A stretch of 60,823 nt of DNA from Siminovitchia fortis (GTDB taxonomy: Bacteria > Bacillota > Bacilli > Bacillales > Bacillaceae_C), in NCBI RefSeq assembly GCF_003605365.2, contig NZ_QYTU02000017.1, positions 1 through 60,823 on the forward strand, given 5' to 3'. The notes below the pieces were generated by a model. It was not told the origin of the DNA. It worked only from the letters and a program-made list of their open reading frames with translations, and made no database searches. The translations under genes and the position numbers were made by a program. This document shows, piece after piece, positions 26,374 to 37,256 of this stretch (positions are counted from its first letter, which is position 1; every line of letters begins with the position of its first letter).

Positions 26374-28041
26374 ATGAATTGGACTGCCGTCATCTTATTC
26401 ATTCAGTTGTTTTTTGGAACAGTCATCGGGCTGTATTTTTTTAACCTGTTAAAAAATCAAAGGACGCAGAAGGTAACCATTGACAAGGAATCCCGAAAAG
26501 AGATGGAACAATTGAGAAGGATGCGCGCAATCAAGCTTACTGAGCCTTTGTCCGAGCGGGTACGGCCATCGAGTTTTGGCGATATTGTCGGGCAGGAAGA
26601 CGGGATCAAGGCATTAAAGGCTGCGTTATGCGGTCCGAACCCGCAACATGTCATTATTTACGGGCCTCCCGGAGTTGGAAAAACTGCCGCCGCCCGGCTG
26701 GTACTGGAGGAAGCCAAGAAGTACGGGAGCTCTCCTTTTCGCCGATCAGCCGCCTTTGTAGAGTTGGACGCTACTACTGCCCGCTTTGATGAGCGGGGGA
26801 TTGCGGATCCTTTGATCGGATCGGTCCATGATCCCATTTATCAAGGGGCAGGCGCCATGGGACAGGCGGGCATCCCGCAGCCGAAGCCAGGAGCCGTTTC
26901 CAATGCCCATGGGGGGGTATTGTTCATAGACGAAATTGGCGAACTTCACCCTATCCAAATGAATAAACTGCTAAAGGTTTTGGAAGACCGGAAAGTTTTT
27001 CTGGAAAGTGCCTATTACAGTGAAGAGAATAATCAAATTCCAACGCATATCCACGATATTTTTCAAAAAGGCCTTCCTGCTGACTTCAGGCTTGTCGGTG
27101 CCACAACCAGAACACCGAGCGAAATTCCGCCGGCCATCAGATCCCGCTGTATGGAAGTTTTCTTTCGTGAGTTGGAGCGCGATGAAATTAAGAGTGTTGC
27201 AAAAAAAGCTGCTGATAAAGTGGAGCTTTCAATCAGTGATTCCGGCTTATCCACACTCGCTTCCTATGCGTCAAGCGGAAGAGAAGCGGTCAATATGATC
27301 CAAATCGCTGCAGGTTTGGCGATTACAGAACAAAGAAAACATATACTTGACGCTGATGTTGAATGGATCATCGAAGCAAGCCAACTGGTTCCCAAATATG
27401 AGAAAAAAGTTTCCCCAAACCCTGCCATCGGAATCGTCAATGGTTTGGCAGTGACAGGGCCAAACGGCGGGGCTCTTCTGGAAATAGAAATGACGGTTAT
27501 CCCGGCTCAAGAGAAAGGGAGCATCAATATTACAGGAATCGTTGAGGAAGAGAGCATCAATGGACAAGGGAAATCGATCAGAAGAAAAAGCCTTGCAAAA
27601 GGATCATTGGAAAATGTCCTAACTGTGCTCAGGTCCATGGGGGTACCCGCACACCAATATGATATCCATGTCAATTTTCCCGGAGGCATTCCGATTGACG
27701 GTCCTTCAGCGGGGATTGCCATGGCAGTGGGAATTTATTCGGCCATTTATAAAGTCCCGGTCGATAATACAGTCGCCATGACGGGGGAGATTGGTATTCA
27801 AGGAGATATCAGGCCGGTTGGAGGAGTTTTGGCTAAGGTGAAGGCTGCAAAACTCTCAGGAGCCCGGACAGTTTTCATTCCTGAGGATAACATGAGTTCA
27901 ATTTTGGGAAGCATCGAAGGAATTGAAGTCATACCGGTGAAAAGGATCGAAGAAGTGCTGAAAGGAGCATTGATCAGCAGTAATGGCCACGATTTCGTTT
28001 TTACGGACATGCTTCAGGGAAAGGGGAAAAAGAGTGTTTAG
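26374..28041 (+). CDS. lonB: LonB, forespore ATP-dependent protease
   Basis: The product (about 555 residues) begins with one membrane helix (about 5-24), unlike LonA, and lacks the LonA N-terminal substrate domain. Walker A is GPPGVGKT (about 96-103) and Walker B is GGVLFIDEIGEL. The C-terminal Lon protease domain contains the catalytic serine in DGPSAGIAMAV and the catalytic lysine region after TGEIGIQGDIRPVGGVLAKV. Tandem ATGs occur (26371, 26374); AGGAGGG fits the second. In B. subtilis LonB is made in the forespore under SigF, and a matching promoter is present here. Confidence 0.95.
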   Translation: MNWTAVILFIQLFFGTVIGLYFFNLLKNQRTQKVTIDKESRKEMEQLRRMRAIKLTEPLSERVRPSSFGDIVGQEDGIKALKAALCGPNPQHVIIYGPPGVGKTAAARLVLEEAKKYGSSPFRRSAAFVELDATTARFDERGIADPLIGSVHDPIYQGAGAMGQAGIPQPKPGAVSNAHGGVLFIDEIGELHPIQMNKLLKVLEDRKVFLESAYYSEENNQIPTHIHDIFQKGLPADFRLVGATTRTPSEIPPAIRSRCMEVFFRELERDEIKSVAKKAADKVELSISDSGLSTLASYASSGREAVNMIQIAAGLAITEQRKHILDADVEWIIEASQLVPKYEKKVSPNPAIGIVNGLAVTGPNGGALLEIEMTVIPAQEKGSINITGIVEEESINGQGKSIRRKSLAKGSLENVLTVLRSMGVPAHQYDIHVNFPGGIPIDGPSAGIAMAVGIYSAIYKVPVDNTVAMTGEIGIQGDIRPVGGVLAKVKAAKLSGARTVFIPEDNMSSILGSIEGIEVIPVKRIEEVLKGALISSNGHDFVFTDMLQGKGKKSV

Positions 28042-28163
28042 CATAAGAGGCAAAAGTCATCGACGCCTGTTCCTCGACATGAACCGTCTATATAAGCTAA
28101 AATTGTGGTAATGTTCAAGTCCTTCTTTTTAATGGAAGGAAAATTACTGGGAGGTGTACGAAT

Positions 28164-30488
28164 GTGACCAAACAAAAAGAGGCGTTCGTTCCCCTGCTGC
28201 CATTGCGTGGAATGCTTGTTTTTCCGACGATGGTCCTACATCTGGATGTCGGAAGGGAGAAATCCGTTCAGGCATTGGAGCAGGCGATGCTCACCGACCA
28301 TCTTATTTTTTTGACGACTCAAAAAGATACTTCAATTGATGAGCCTGGTGAGGACGACATATACAGAGTTGGTACATTGACGAAAGTAAAGCAAATGCTC
28401 AAGCTCCCCAACGGTACGATACGGGTTCTTGTAGAGGGGCTTTCGCGGGCTAAAATGAAGGATTATATTGTAAAAGATGATTTCGCTGCCGCCACCCTTG
28501 AGCTTTTTGAAGATGAAACGGAAAAAGATGTGGAAATTCAGGCTTTAATGAGAACAATGCTTGAATACTTTGAGCAATATATAAAGCTGTCCAAGAAGAT
28601 CTCGGCCGAAACGTTTGCAACAGTCGCCGATATGGAGGAGCCTGGGCGGATGGCGGACATCGTTGCATCTCATTTGCCGTTAAAATTGCAGGACAAGCAG
28701 GACATCCTGGAAACATTCGATGTAAAAGACAGGCTCAGCAATGTTATTGAAATCATCCATAATGAAAAAGAAGTCCTCAATCTGGAGAAAAAAATCGGCC
28801 AAAGGGTCAAGCAATCAATGGAGAGGACCCAAAAAGAATATTATTTGCGTGAGCAGATGAAAGCCATTCAAAAGGAGCTCGGCGAGAAAGAAGGAAAAGT
28901 CGGTGAAGTGGCCGAGCTGACCGAAAAAATAGAAAATGCCGGGATGACGGAACATGCCAAGATGACTGCGTTCAGGGAACTGGACAGGTATGAGAAAGTT
29001 CCCGCAACATCGGCAGAAAGTGCTGTGATTCGGAATTACCTCGATTGGCTTGTATCACTTCCATGGACGAATGCGACGAAAGATGACCTGAACATCCGCA
29101 AAGCGGAAAAGATTCTTGAACGGGACCATTACGGACTTAAACATGTGAAAGAGCGTGTACTTGAATTTTTGGCAGTCAAACAGCTGACCAAATCTTTAAG
29201 AAGCCCGATCCTTTGCCTGGCAGGCCCGCCTGGCGTGGGAAAGACCAGCCTTGCACGTTCTATTGCCGAATCCATGGGGAGGAATTTTGTCCGTATTTCT
29301 CTTGGAGGAGTCAGAGATGAGTCCGAGATCAGGGGACATAGACGCACCTATGTCGGGGCAATGCCCGGACGGATCATTCAGGGGATGAGAAAAGCGGGTA
29401 CAGTGAATCCGGTGTTTTTGCTGGATGAGATTGATAAAATGTCCAATGACTTCCGCGGTGATCCGTCATCTGCGATGCTGGAAGTGTTGGACCCTGAACA
29501 GAACAAGACGTTCAGCGACCATTATATTGAAGAAACGTATGATCTTTCAAAGGTCATGTTCGTTGCTACGGCCAATGACTTGGGAACCATCCCCGGCCCG
29601 CTCAGGGACAGAATGGAAATCATCACAATAGCCGGTTATACAGAATTGGAAAAAATCCATATAGCCAAGGATCATCTGCTGCCGAAGCAGATGGAGGAAC
29701 ACGGGCTAACGAAAAGCCAGCTCCAGATCAAAGACGATGCCATCAAGGCGATTGTCCGGTATTATACAAGGGAAGCGGGCGTACGTGAACTGGAACGCCA
29801 GCTTGCATCCATTTGCAGAAAAGCGGCTAAAATCATCGTAGCCGGGGAACGGAAAAGAGTCATTGTTACAGAGAAAAATCTCGAGGATCTTCTTGGCAAG
29901 AAAAAATACCGCTATGGCCAGGCTGAGCTTGAAGACCAGGTGGGCGTAGCCACAGGACTTGCCTATACAACAGTTGGGGGCGATACGCTTCAAATCGAAG
30001 TATCCTTGACTCCGGGTAAAGGAAAGCTGATTTTGACCGGAAAATTGGGCGATGTCATGAAAGAGTCTGCCCAAGCCGCTTTCAGCTATGTCCGTTCAAA
30101 AGCGGAAGACTTGAAGCTTTCGGATGATTTTCATGAAAAGTGCGATGTCCATATTCACGTTCCTGAAGGTGCAGTTCCAAAGGACGGGCCATCTGCAGGG
30201 ATTACGATTGCGACAGCACTTGTTTCCGCTTTGACAGGCCGACCTATCAGAAAAGAAATCGGCATGACCGGGGAAATCACCCTTCGGGGAAGGGTACTGC
30301 CTATCGGCGGAGTGAAAGAAAAGTCGATGAGTGCACACAGAGCCGGATTGACGACCATTATTTTACCGAAGGATAATGAAAAAGATATTGATGAGATTCC
30401 TGACAGCGTAAAGAAAGATCTTACCTTCATCCCAGTGACGCATATGGATGAAGTATTGGAGAAAGCTTTGATGGGAGAGGCAAAATGA
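28164..30488 (+). CDS. lonA: LonA ATP-dependent protease
   Basis: The 774-residue protein has the usual LonA layout: an N-terminal LAN domain ([20 protein letters not shown]), a long helical region, the AAA+ module with [35 protein letters not shown] and [10 protein letters not shown], and the protease domain. In the last, Ser677 of [10 protein letters not shown] and the lysine in [14 protein letters not shown] form the dyad. The start is GTG at 28164 behind GGGAGGTG; the ATG overlapping it would read straight into a stop. It ends in a 4-base overlap with ysxC. It degrades misfolded and regulatory proteins. Confidence 0.98.
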   Translation: MTKQKEAFVPLLPLRGMLVFPTMVLHLDVGREKSVQALEQAMLTDHLIFLTTQKDTSIDEPGEDDIYRVGTLTKVKQMLKLPNGTIRVLVEGLSRAKMKDYIVKDDFAAATLELFEDETEKDVEIQALMRTMLEYFEQYIKLSKKISAETFATVADMEEPGRMADIVASHLPLKLQDKQDILETFDVKDRLSNVIEIIHNEKEVLNLEKKIGQRVKQSMERTQKEYYLREQMKAIQKELGEKEGKVGEVAELTEKIENAGMTEHAKMTAFRELDRYEKVPATSAESAVIRNYLDWLVSLPWTNATKDDLNIRKAEKILERDHYGLKHVKERVLEFLAVKQLTKSLRSPILCLAGPPGVGKTSLARSIAESMGRNFVRISLGGVRDESEIRGHRRTYVGAMPGRIIQGMRKAGTVNPVFLLDEIDKMSNDFRGDPSSAMLEVLDPEQNKTFSDHYIEETYDLSKVMFVATANDLGTIPGPLRDRMEIITIAGYTELEKIHIAKDHLLPKQMEEHGLTKSQLQIKDDAIKAIVRYYTREAGVRELERQLASICRKAAKIIVAGERKRVIVTEKNLEDLLGKKKYRYGQAELEDQVGVATGLAYTTVGGDTLQIEVSLTPGKGKLILTGKLGDVMKESAQAAFSYVRSKAEDLKLSDDFHEKCDVHIHVPEGAVPKDGPSAGITIATALVSALTGRPIRKEIGMTGEITLRGRVLPIGGVKEKSMSAHRAGLTTIILPKDNEKDIDEIPDSVKKDLTFIPVTHMDEVLEKALMGEAK

Positions 30489-31069
30489 AAGTAAACAATG
30501 TGGAAATGGTGATCAGCGCCGTTAAGCCTGACCAATATCCCGATGACGGACTGCCGGAATTTGCACTAGCCGGCAGATCCAACGTTGGAAAATCTTCTTT
30601 TATCAATAAAATGATCAACCGCAAAAGCTTGGCCAGAACATCTTCCAAACCGGGCAAAACGCAAACGTTGAATTTTTACAGGATAGAGGAGACGCTCTAC
30701 TTCGTGGACGTTCCGGGATATGGATTTGCAAAAGTATCCAAAAGGGAACGGGAAGCCTGGGGGCAAATGATCGAAACGTACCTGACAACAAGGAAAGAGC
30801 TAAGGGCTGTCATGTTGATCGTTGATCTGCGCCATCCTCCGACAGAAGATGATGTATTGATGTATGATTTTCTGAAACACTATGAAATTCCATGCGTTGT
30901 CATCGCAACAAAAGCGGATAAAATCCCAAGGGGAAAATGGTCAAAGCATTCGAAAATAACAAAGGAAAAACTGAATATGATACCGGAAGACGAACTTATT
31001 ATATTTTCTTCGGAAACAGGAGAAGGCAAGGAAACCGCATGGAAAGTATTGACCAAAAGGTTTCGGTAG
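30485..31069 (+). CDS. ysxC: Ribosome-biogenesis GTPase YsxC/EngB
   Basis: The essential GTPase acts in late 50S assembly. The 194 residues carry G1 [10 protein letters not shown]2 [14 protein letters not shown]3 [13 protein letters not shown]4 ATKADKIP and G5 FSSETGEG. The ATG overlaps the lonA stop (ATGA), so translation is coupled. The lonA-ysxC order is conserved in Bacillus. A terminator follows directly. Confidence 0.96.
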   Translation: MKVNNVEMVISAVKPDQYPDDGLPEFALAGRSNVGKSSFINKMINRKSLARTSSKPGKTQTLNFYRIEETLYFVDVPGYGFAKVSKREREAWGQMIETYLTTRKELRAVMLIVDLRHPPTEDDVLMYDFLKHYEIPCVVIATKADKIPRGKWSKHSKITKEKLNMIPEDELIIFSSETGEGKETAWKVLTKRFR

Positions 31070-31074
31070 AAATA

Positions 31075-31110
31075 GGAGGGTGCTGATTGTAAGTGGCACC
31101 TTCCTTTTTT
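31075..31110 (+). terminator. Terminator of lonA-ysxC
   Basis: AGGAGGGTGC pairs with GGCACCTTCCT; T6 follows. Confidence 0.8.
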
Positions 31111-31225
31111 GCATTTCCGAAACGTATTGCCGAAAGAGTGGCTGCGGTTATCCGGATTCCTTACCGAGCGTTTGGAATTTCACCGCTTCTTCGGTAGTCA
31201 TACAGCTGTATAAGTTCACTGTCCG

Positions 31226-31714
31226 TTATTTCTTTCTTTGGGCAAATATAAAATATGCCCCGGCTGCAATGAAGAATAACGGCCAGAAATTGCTGATCAA
31301 TGATACATCATGCCCATGCTCAACAGCCCAGTTTTCGAGCCGGTCGAAAAATAGCAGCAAGGAAGCTGCCGCCAAAAATAGAATTCCCGCCATAAGTCCG
31401 ACGCCCGTTTTTACATAAGTAAGTAAAACGCCGACAGCGATCAGCAATAAAAATACCCCCGCATGCTCCTGCCACATATCAAGTTTATTGACAACGTGAA
31501 AGTGAATCCCCATTCCTGTTATGACAGCACCCGGCAATATCGCCTCATGGTCTTTGCCTAAGTAGCCCTGTGCAAGGAAGCCGCATCCAATAATAATGAC
31601 AAGGGTAGGCCAAGTATATAATCCTTGCAGAATTTGTATGTTAAATTGCTGTAAAAGAAAGTAAAGGCCAAACCCTAAAAAGATGACTCCTGAAAACATT
31701 CCCTTTTTTGCCAA
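31226..31714 (-). CDS. LiaI/LiaF-TM-like (DUF5668-type) membrane protein
   Basis: The product of about 162 residues has five or six hydrophobic helices and the repeated pattern of a glycine helix followed by a tryptophan-containing turn (QGLYTWPTLVIIIGCGFLAQG and ISNFWPLFFIAAGAYFIFAQ). This is typical of the small LiaI/LiaF transmembrane module. B. subtilis has a membrane protein gene (ysxD) near here, and this may correspond. The start is uncertain: TTG at 31714 has GGGTGTGA upstream and TTG at 31729 is the longer option. The gene is antisense to its neighbours and convergent with ysxC. Function unknown. Confidence 0.65.
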   Translation of the reverse strand: MAKKGMFSGVIFLGFGLYFLLQQFNIQILQGLYTWPTLVIIIGCGFLAQGYLGKDHEAILPGAVITGMGIHFHVVNKLDMWQEHAGVFLLLIAVGVLLTYVKTGVGLMAGILFLAAASLLLFFDRLENWAVEHGHDVSLISNFWPLFFIAAGAYFIFAQRKK

Positions 31715-31831
31715 AAAAATCACACCCAACCGTTTGCTTGTATTTCATCTTTTTATTTGCTATGGTACTAAAGGATTGAAAATGGTTTTAAGATAGGAAG
31801 CTAAGGCTAAATGACAGTAAGGATAAAAAAA

Positions 31832-31982
31832 TTGCGGGAAAAACAGTCGCCTCGCCCATAACTGATATCCGGCTGCGGCTCCTAGCCCCTCGAGGTCACA
31901 AGTCACCTTGCTGTGGCGGCTGAAGACCTGCCTCCTCGCAAGTAGCCTTGTGCTTTTCGGGGCTAAGCAGTCGCCTCGCACT
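31832..31982. repeat. GC-rich intergenic repeat, divergent member
   Basis: The block is flanked by near-direct copies of CAGTCGCCTCGC (31835-31846 and 31968-31979). It contains GGCTGCGGCTCCTAGCCCCTCG and TTGCTGTGGCGGCTGAAGAC. The latter matches TTGCTGTGGTGGCTGAAAA in the 41.4 kb copy, linking it to the mosaic family. It occupies the gap between the LiaI-like gene and the hemA promoter; no gene is present. Confidence 0.65.
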
Positions 31983-32020
31983 TAAATATACCATAGGTTT
32001 CGCTTTCTGTTCACATCTTT

Positions 32021-32051
32021 TTAGAATTCTTCTAATGTGTAGTGATATACT
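32021..32051 (+). promoter_or_regulatory. hemA promoter with PerR-type operator
   Basis: TTAGAATTCTTCTAA (32021-32035) is a 15-base palindrome. It agrees with the PerR box TTATAATNATTATAA at all but three defined positions. It overlaps the -35 region of a promoter whose -10 is TATACT (32046-32051). The B. subtilis hemAXCDBL operon is PerR-repressed, so peroxide/iron control is expected. Confidence 0.7.
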
Positions 32052-32090
32052 AAAGGTAGTGAGCTATCATTTGGAGGTGCCTATTTTAAT

Positions 32091-33449
32091 ATGCACATCA
32101 TCGTTGTCGGTTTGAATTATCAAACAGCGCCGGTTGAGGTCCGGGAACGCCTGGCCTTTGCTGAAGGCGATCTTGCTTCCGCTATGACGGCACTGAAAAA
32201 TAAAAAGAGCATTTTGGAAAATGTCATTGTTTCCACTTGCAATCGGACGGAAGTATATGCGGTTGTGGACCAGCTTCATACCGGCCGTTATTATATTAAA
32301 GAGTTTTTATCGGAATGGTTCCAGATTGATCAAAAAGATTTTACCGATCATTTATTCATTCATGAACATGACCGTGCGGTTGAACATTTATTTAAAGTTA
32401 CTTGCGGATTAGACTCCATGATCCTTGGGGAGACCCAGATCCTTGGCCAAATCAGGGACAGCTTCCTGCTTGCCCAGGAAAACGGTACAACAGGAACTAT
32501 ATTTAATTATTTAATGAAGCAGGCTGTAACATTGGCCAAGCGTGCCCACTCCGAAACCGAAATCGGGGCAAATGCTGTTTCTGTCAGTTATGCGGCAGTT
32601 GAGCTTGCCAAAAAAGTTTTCGGCCGATTGAAGGACAAGCACGTGCTTATTATCGGAGCGGGTAAGATGAGCGAGCTGGCCATCAAAAACCTATATTCAA
32701 ACGGAGCTTCAAAAGTCACAGTCGTCAACCGTACGCTGGAAAGAGCAAGGAATTTAGCGAATCAATTTGATGGACAGGCCAAGCCGCTGGGCGAGCTTCA
32801 ATGTGCGGTCATGGAAGCCGATATCGTCATCAGTTCCACAGGTTCGCCGGAATACGTTCTGACGAAAGACATGATGGCACAGGTTGATAAAATGAGGAGA
32901 GGACGGTCACTTTTCCTTGTTGATATTGCTGTTCCAAGGGACTTGGATCCCGCCATTTCAGAAATTGACAGCTTCTTCCTCTATGATATTGATGATCTGC
33001 AAGGAATTGTACAGGCGAATTTAGCTGAGCGAAAATTGGCAGCCGAAAAAATCATGGATATGATTGAAAAAGAAATCACGGATTTCAAGGAATGGCTGAA
33101 TATGCTCGGCGTCGTCCCTGTCATTACGGCTTTGCGTGAAAAAGCCTTGTCCATTCAGGCGCAAACGATGCAAAGCATTGAGCGGAAGCTTCCGGACCTC
33201 ACGGAACGCGAAAGAAAAGTATTGAGCAAGCATACTAAAAGTATCATTAACCAATTGCTGAAAGACCCGATTCTACAGGTGAAGGAATTTTCCGGTGAGC
33301 CGGATGCTTCGGAAAAAATTGCACTCTTTAAGCAAATTTTTGATTTGGAAATTCCGGCAGAGCAAGAGCAGGAAGAGCCGAAACATGCGAAAGATCCCGG
33401 AAAAAAGAAAATAAAACTTGCGGCACCGCTGCATACATTCCAATCATAG
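32091..33449 (+). CDS. hemA: Glutamyl-tRNA reductase
   Basis: The first enzyme of C5 heme synthesis reduces Glu-tRNA to glutamate-1-semialdehyde. The 452 residues begin [23 protein letters not shown] and carry the catalytic cysteine in [13 protein letters not shown], the [12 protein letters not shown] substrate segment, the NADPH site [13 protein letters not shown] and a C-terminal dimerisation helix, followed by a basic tail. The ATG at 32091 lies a little far (about 13 bases) from GGAGGTG. First gene of hemAXCDBL. Confidence 0.97.
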   Translation: MHIIVVGLNYQTAPVEVRERLAFAEGDLASAMTALKNKKSILENVIVSTCNRTEVYAVVDQLHTGRYYIKEFLSEWFQIDQKDFTDHLFIHEHDRAVEHLFKVTCGLDSMILGETQILGQIRDSFLLAQENGTTGTIFNYLMKQAVTLAKRAHSETEIGANAVSVSYAAVELAKKVFGRLKDKHVLIIGAGKMSELAIKNLYSNGASKVTVVNRTLERARNLANQFDGQAKPLGELQCAVMEADIVISSTGSPEYVLTKDMMAQVDKMRRGRSLFLVDIAVPRDLDPAISEIDSFFLYDIDDLQGIVQANLAERKLAAEKIMDMIEKEITDFKEWLNMLGVVPVITALREKALSIQAQTMQSIERKLPDLTERERKVLSKHTKSIINQLLKDPILQVKEFSGEPDASEKIALFKQIFDLEIPAEQEQEEPKHAKDPGKKKIKLAAPLHTFQS

Positions 33450-33461
33450 AGGAATGAGTCT

Positions 33462-34292
33462 ATGTTCGATCTTGTATTGGCAAGACTTCCAGAATTGGTA
33501 ATCGTCATATACGCCTTATCCATTCTGCTTTATTTTATCGATTTCGTTGATCACAATCGGAAGGCAAATATTTTTGCTTTCCGGTTGCTTTTGATTGTTT
33601 GGGCACTTCAAACAATCTTTTTGTTTATGTACATGCTGAATACTGGTAGATTTCCAGTATTGACGCTTTTTGAAGGACTATATTTTTATACATGGGTCCT
33701 CATCACTATTTCATTGGTCCTTCATCATATTTTCAAAGTAGATTTCACAGTGTTTTTTACAAATCTGATAGGGTTCAGCTTTATGGCCATCCATGCTTTT
33801 GCGCCCATACAGCGATCATCTGTAACAGCTGAACAGCTGATGTCGGAATTATTGTTGATCCATATAACCATAGCGATTCTTTCGTATGGAGCATTTTCGG
33901 TTTCATTTGTGTTCTCGTCCCTTTATTTGCTTCAGTTTAAACTGCTGAAAGAGAAAAGGTGGAAGAAGAAGTTATGGCGTTTGGCCGATTTGGCGAAACT
34001 GGAAAAAGCATCTTTTATTTTCAACACGCTCGGATTTCCCATGCTTCTGTTAAGTCTCATCCTGGGACTCAGATGGGCATTGATTAAGCTTCCGGTTTTC
34101 CATTGGTATGATCCCAAGATTATCGGATCCTTTTTTTTGTTGGTGATCTATGGGTTTTTATTATATGCTTTTGTTAAACGGGTCATGTTCGGACGCAAAC
34201 TTGCATTATGGAATACAGCAGCTTTTTTATTCGTATTGATCAACTTTTTCTTGATCAGCAGATTATCCAAGTTTCACTTTTGGTTTTCATAA
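33462..34292 (+). CDS. hemX: HemX membrane protein (CcsA/CytC-assembly-like)
   Basis: The 276-residue integral membrane protein has about eight helices and the cytochrome c assembly protein fold (LTLFEGLYFYTWVLITISL, LIHITIAILSYGAFSVSFVFSSLYLLQ). In B. subtilis HemX lowers the amount of HemA protein post-translationally. The ATG follows GAGGAATGAG, 12 bases after the hemA stop, inside the hem operon. Confidence 0.92.
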   Translation: MFDLVLARLPELVIVIYALSILLYFIDFVDHNRKANIFAFRLLLIVWALQTIFLFMYMLNTGRFPVLTLFEGLYFYTWVLITISLVLHHIFKVDFTVFFTNLIGFSFMAIHAFAPIQRSSVTAEQLMSELLLIHITIAILSYGAFSVSFVFSSLYLLQFKLLKEKRWKKKLWRLADLAKLEKASFIFNTLGFPMLLLSLILGLRWALIKLPVFHWYDPKIIGSFFLLVIYGFLLYAFVKRVMFGRKLALWNTAAFLFVLINFFLISRLSKFHFWFS

Positions 34293-34325
34293 AGGCGGAC
34301 CAACTGGACATAGGAGGCATTATAT

Positions 34326-35258
34326 ATGAGAAAAATTGTAATCGGCTCGAGGAGAAGCAATCTGGCAATCACACAGACAAACTGGGTACGGGAACAGTTG
34401 GAAAAGCTTGGTGCTCCCTTTGAGTTTGAAGTGAAAGAGATTGTGACAAAGGGAGACCGTATTTTGGATGTCACATTATCCAAAATCGGCGGAAAAGGGC
34501 TGTTCATCAAGGAAATAGAGCAGGCGATGTTTGACGGAGAGATTGATATGGCCGTCCACAGCATGAAAGATATGCCTGCAGAGCTTCCTGAAGGCCTGGT
34601 GATCGGATGTGTGCCGCCGCGCGAAGATCATCGTGATGCTTTCATTTCCAAAAGCGGTCTTAAGCTCAAAGAGCTGCCTGCAGGGTCTATCGTTGGAACG
34701 AGCAGTTTGCGAAGAGGAGCCCAGATCTTGGCCCAAAGACCGGATTTGGAAATAAAATGGATACGGGGAAATATTGATACGAGGCTTTCAAAGCTTGAAA
34801 ATGAAGATTATGATGCCATCATTCTGGCAGCAGCCGGGTTAATCCGCATGGGATGGAATGAAGAAATCGTAACGGAATATTTGGATCCGGACCTCTGCCT
34901 GCCTGCCATCGGCCAAGGGGCACTAGCCATCGAATGCCGGGCGGACGATAAAGAACTGCTGGATGAACTGGCAAAGCTGACATGTGAAAAAACAGCAAGG
35001 GCTGTTGAAGCTGAACGTGTATTCCTTCATAAAATGGATGGCAGCTGCCAAGTCCCGATCGCGGGATACGCTGAGATTTTACCTGACAATGAAATTCAGC
35101 TCACGGCTCTTGTTGCTTCTCCTGACGGCAAAACCGTTTATTCGGATATGATCAAAGGTACAGATCCAAAGGAAATTGGTGAAAAAGCGGCAGCAAGCCT
35201 GATTGAACAGGGCGCGAAAACGTTAATAGAGAACGTGAAAGAGGAGCTGGACCAATGA
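34326..35258 (+). CDS. hemC: Hydroxymethylbilane synthase (porphobilinogen deaminase)
   Basis: It polymerises four porphobilinogens to hydroxymethylbilane on a dipyrromethane cofactor. Signatures in the 310 residues are [63 protein letters not shown] and the cofactor cysteine in [13 protein letters not shown]. The ATG is behind AGGAGGC. It overlaps hemD by four bases. Confidence 0.97.
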   Translation: MRKIVIGSRRSNLAITQTNWVREQLEKLGAPFEFEVKEIVTKGDRILDVTLSKIGGKGLFIKEIEQAMFDGEIDMAVHSMKDMPAELPEGLVIGCVPPREDHRDAFISKSGLKLKELPAGSIVGTSSLRRGAQILAQRPDLEIKWIRGNIDTRLSKLENEDYDAIILAAAGLIRMGWNEEIVTEYLDPDLCLPAIGQGALAIECRADDKELLDELAKLTCEKTARAVEAERVFLHKMDGSCQVPIAGYAEILPDNEIQLTALVASPDGKTVYSDMIKGTDPKEIGEKAAASLIEQGAKTLIENVKEELDQ

Positions 35259-36058
35259 CAAGTGACCGGCTTCCTTTACGAGGCAGGCATGTGTTGATTA
35301 CCAGGGGCGGAGAACAGGGTGAAAAGTTTTGTAATGACGTCGCTTCCGCCGGCGGGATCCCGTATATGGTCCCGCTCATCGATTTCCGTTCTCACGAAGA
35401 CTTGAACGCTGCCCATTTTTTACAATCACTCAGTAAATATGATTGGATCATTTTTACAAGCAAAAATGGCGTCAAGTATTTTTTTCGGCAAATTGATTCC
35501 CACCGGGAACAATTTGAGATGTTTAAAGATAATATTCAGTTTGCGGCTGTAGGCGAGAAAACAAGGGCGGAATTATGCCGATATCAGATTGAGTCGCATT
35601 TTATGCCCAACATTTATACGGCAGAAGATTTCTCAAGGGAATTTTTTGAAAAAGGATTTACAGCCAAGCGGGCTTTGATCCCAAAAGGGAATCTGGCGGG
35701 CACCACGATTGCCGATAGCTTTCGAAGCCATCGTATTGTTGCTGATGAATGGATTGTCTACGAAACTTTTTATCCGACAAAGGACATTGGCAGGCTGGTC
35801 AACATTATAAAGGAAGACAGGCTTGATGCTGCTTGTTTTACAAGTCCTTCCACTTTCCATCATTTTAATAAAGTGATAAAGCAATACCATTTGCAAGAAC
35901 ATGTTCATTCAATTTCATTTGCAAGCATCGGTAAAGTAACAAAAAGTGCAATAGAAAATGAGGGGTACCCGGTTAAAGTGTGCCCCGAAAAGTACACGAT
36001 AGACTCTATGTTCCATGAACTGTGCCAGTACTTTGGCCGGGAAAGAAAGGAAGAATAG
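35255..36058 (+). CDS. hemD: Uroporphyrinogen-III synthase
   Basis: It closes hydroxymethylbilane with D-ring inversion. The 267-residue, poorly conserved family is recognised from [16 protein letters not shown], the [15 protein letters not shown] turn, [20 protein letters not shown] and [17 protein letters not shown], and from its place between hemC and hemB. The ATG overlaps the hemC stop (ATGA), so translation is coupled. Confidence 0.94.
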   Translation: MTSDRLPLRGRHVLITRGGEQGEKFCNDVASAGGIPYMVPLIDFRSHEDLNAAHFLQSLSKYDWIIFTSKNGVKYFFRQIDSHREQFEMFKDNIQFAAVGEKTRAELCRYQIESHFMPNIYTAEDFSREFFEKGFTAKRALIPKGNLAGTTIADSFRSHRIVADEWIVYETFYPTKDIGRLVNIIKEDRLDAACFTSPSTFHHFNKVIKQYHLQEHVHSISFASIGKVTKSAIENEGYPVKVCPEKYTIDSMFHELCQYFGRERKEE

Positions 36059-36060
36059 CA

Positions 36061-37035
36061 TTGGACCAAATTCATTTCAAACGCCATCGCAGACTTCGAA
36101 AATCAGCAAGCTTACGGGCAATGGTAAGGGAAACACACTTACATGCGGAAGATCTTATCTATCCCCTTTTTATTGTGGAAGGCGAAAACAAGCGCAATGA
36201 AATTTCATCCATGCCTGGTGCTTTTCAAATTTCATTGGATCTTCTAAAGGATGAAATTGAAGAAATTACAGAGCTTGGCATCAAAGCGGTCATTCTTTTC
36301 GGGGTGCCGGATGAAAAAGACAAATGCGGAACAGGCGCCTACATAGATGACGGAATCGTGCAGAAAGCCACACGCATTGTAAAGGAACTTGCTCCGGAGA
36401 TGCTGGTCATTGCTGACACATGCCTTTGTGAATACACCGATCATGGGCATTGCGGCGTGGTCGAAGACGGATACGTCCAAAATGATCGGAGCTTGGAACT
36501 TCTTGTGAAAACGGCTGTCAGCCAGGCGAAAGCCGGTGCTGATATCATCGCGCCATCCAATATGATGGACGGGTTTGTTGCCGCGATCAGAAAAGGATTG
36601 GATGAAGCGGGGTTCGAGGAAATCCCGATTATGTCTTATGCAGTAAAATATTCTTCCGCTTTTTACGGGCCTTTCCGTGAAGCGGCGAACAGTGCTCCGC
36701 AATTTGGGGACCGCAAAACATATCAAATGGATCCGGCCAATAGAATGGAAGCCCTTCGTGAAGCACAGTCCGATATGGAAGAAGGAGCGGATATGCTCAT
36801 TGTCAAACCGGCTCTTTCCTACTTGGATATCATTCGCGATGTAAGGAACGAATTCAATGCTCCGCTTGTTGCTTACAATGTGAGCGGAGAGTATTCCCTC
36901 ATTAAGGCGGCAGCATTGAACGGCTGGGTGGATGAAAAAGCGATAGTCATGGAAATGCTGACAAGCATCAAACGTGCAGGAGCCGACATGATGATCACTT
37001 ATTTTGCCAAAGATGCAGCAAGGTGGCTGAAATAA
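36061..37035 (+). CDS. hemB: Delta-aminolevulinic acid dehydratase (porphobilinogen synthase)
   Basis: It condenses two aminolevulinates to porphobilinogen. The product (about 324 residues) shows the zinc-type cysteine cluster [13 protein letters not shown], the Schiff-base lysines in [15 protein letters not shown] and VKPALSYLD, and [14 protein letters not shown] choose TTG at 36061 (behind AAAGGAAG, 2 bases after the hemD stop). The frame is open upstream to 36022, inside hemD, without a site. The B. subtilis operon order is kept. A repeat block follows before hemL. Confidence 0.96.
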   Translation: MDQIHFKRHRRLRKSASLRAMVRETHLHAEDLIYPLFIVEGENKRNEISSMPGAFQISLDLLKDEIEEITELGIKAVILFGVPDEKDKCGTGAYIDDGIVQKATRIVKELAPEMLVIADTCLCEYTDHGHCGVVEDGYVQNDRSLELLVKTAVSQAKAGADIIAPSNMMDGFVAAIRKGLDEAGFEEIPIMSYAVKYSSAFYGPFREAANSAPQFGDRKTYQMDPANRMEALREAQSDMEEGADMLIVKPALSYLDIIRDVRNEFNAPLVAYNVSGEYSLIKAAALNGWVDEKAIVMEMLTSIKRAGADMMITYFAKDAARWLK

Positions 37036-37036
37036 G

Positions 37037-37240
37037 GAAAAGCGAAAGCGCTCGTTAAGCGACGTACAGACTGGACGAATCCTGACGAGATAAAGGAAAC
37101 ACGGCGAAGCCAAAGGCGAGCCGATGTTGACTTATCGTAGGAAGGATAAGGAAGTCTGCTAGTCGCTGAGCGCTGAAGCTGGACAATAAGGAAAAGCGAA
37201 AGCGTTCATTAAGCGATGTACAGACTGGACAATAGAGAAA
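37037..37240 (+). repeat. Dispersed repeat inside the hem operon, one long and one short unit
   Basis: The first unit (37037-37183) has GGAAAAGCGAAAGCGCTCGT, GCGACGTACAGACTGGACGA, CGAGATAAAGGAAACACGGC and GATGTTGACTTATCGTAGGA. A short second unit (about 37190-37229) repeats AAGGAAAAGCGAAAGCG and GATGTACAGACTGGACAATA, and is followed by GAAAAGCGGAGG, a third 5' edge. The last edge runs into the hemL ribosome site. Confidence 0.88.
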
Positions 37241-37256
37241 AGCGGAGGTTATATTC

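Noticed and set aside
28042-28110. Possible extra repeat copy between lonB and lonA
   Set aside because: Only short, degraded similarity (CATCGACGCCTGTTC-like); too weak to count as a member.
31080-31418. Plus-strand frame after ysxC
   Set aside because: Overlaps the terminator and is antisense to a convincing membrane protein gene.
36244-37113. 289-codon minus-strand frame antisense to hemB
   Set aside because: Shadow of hemB, extending into the repeat; no start signals or family resemblance.
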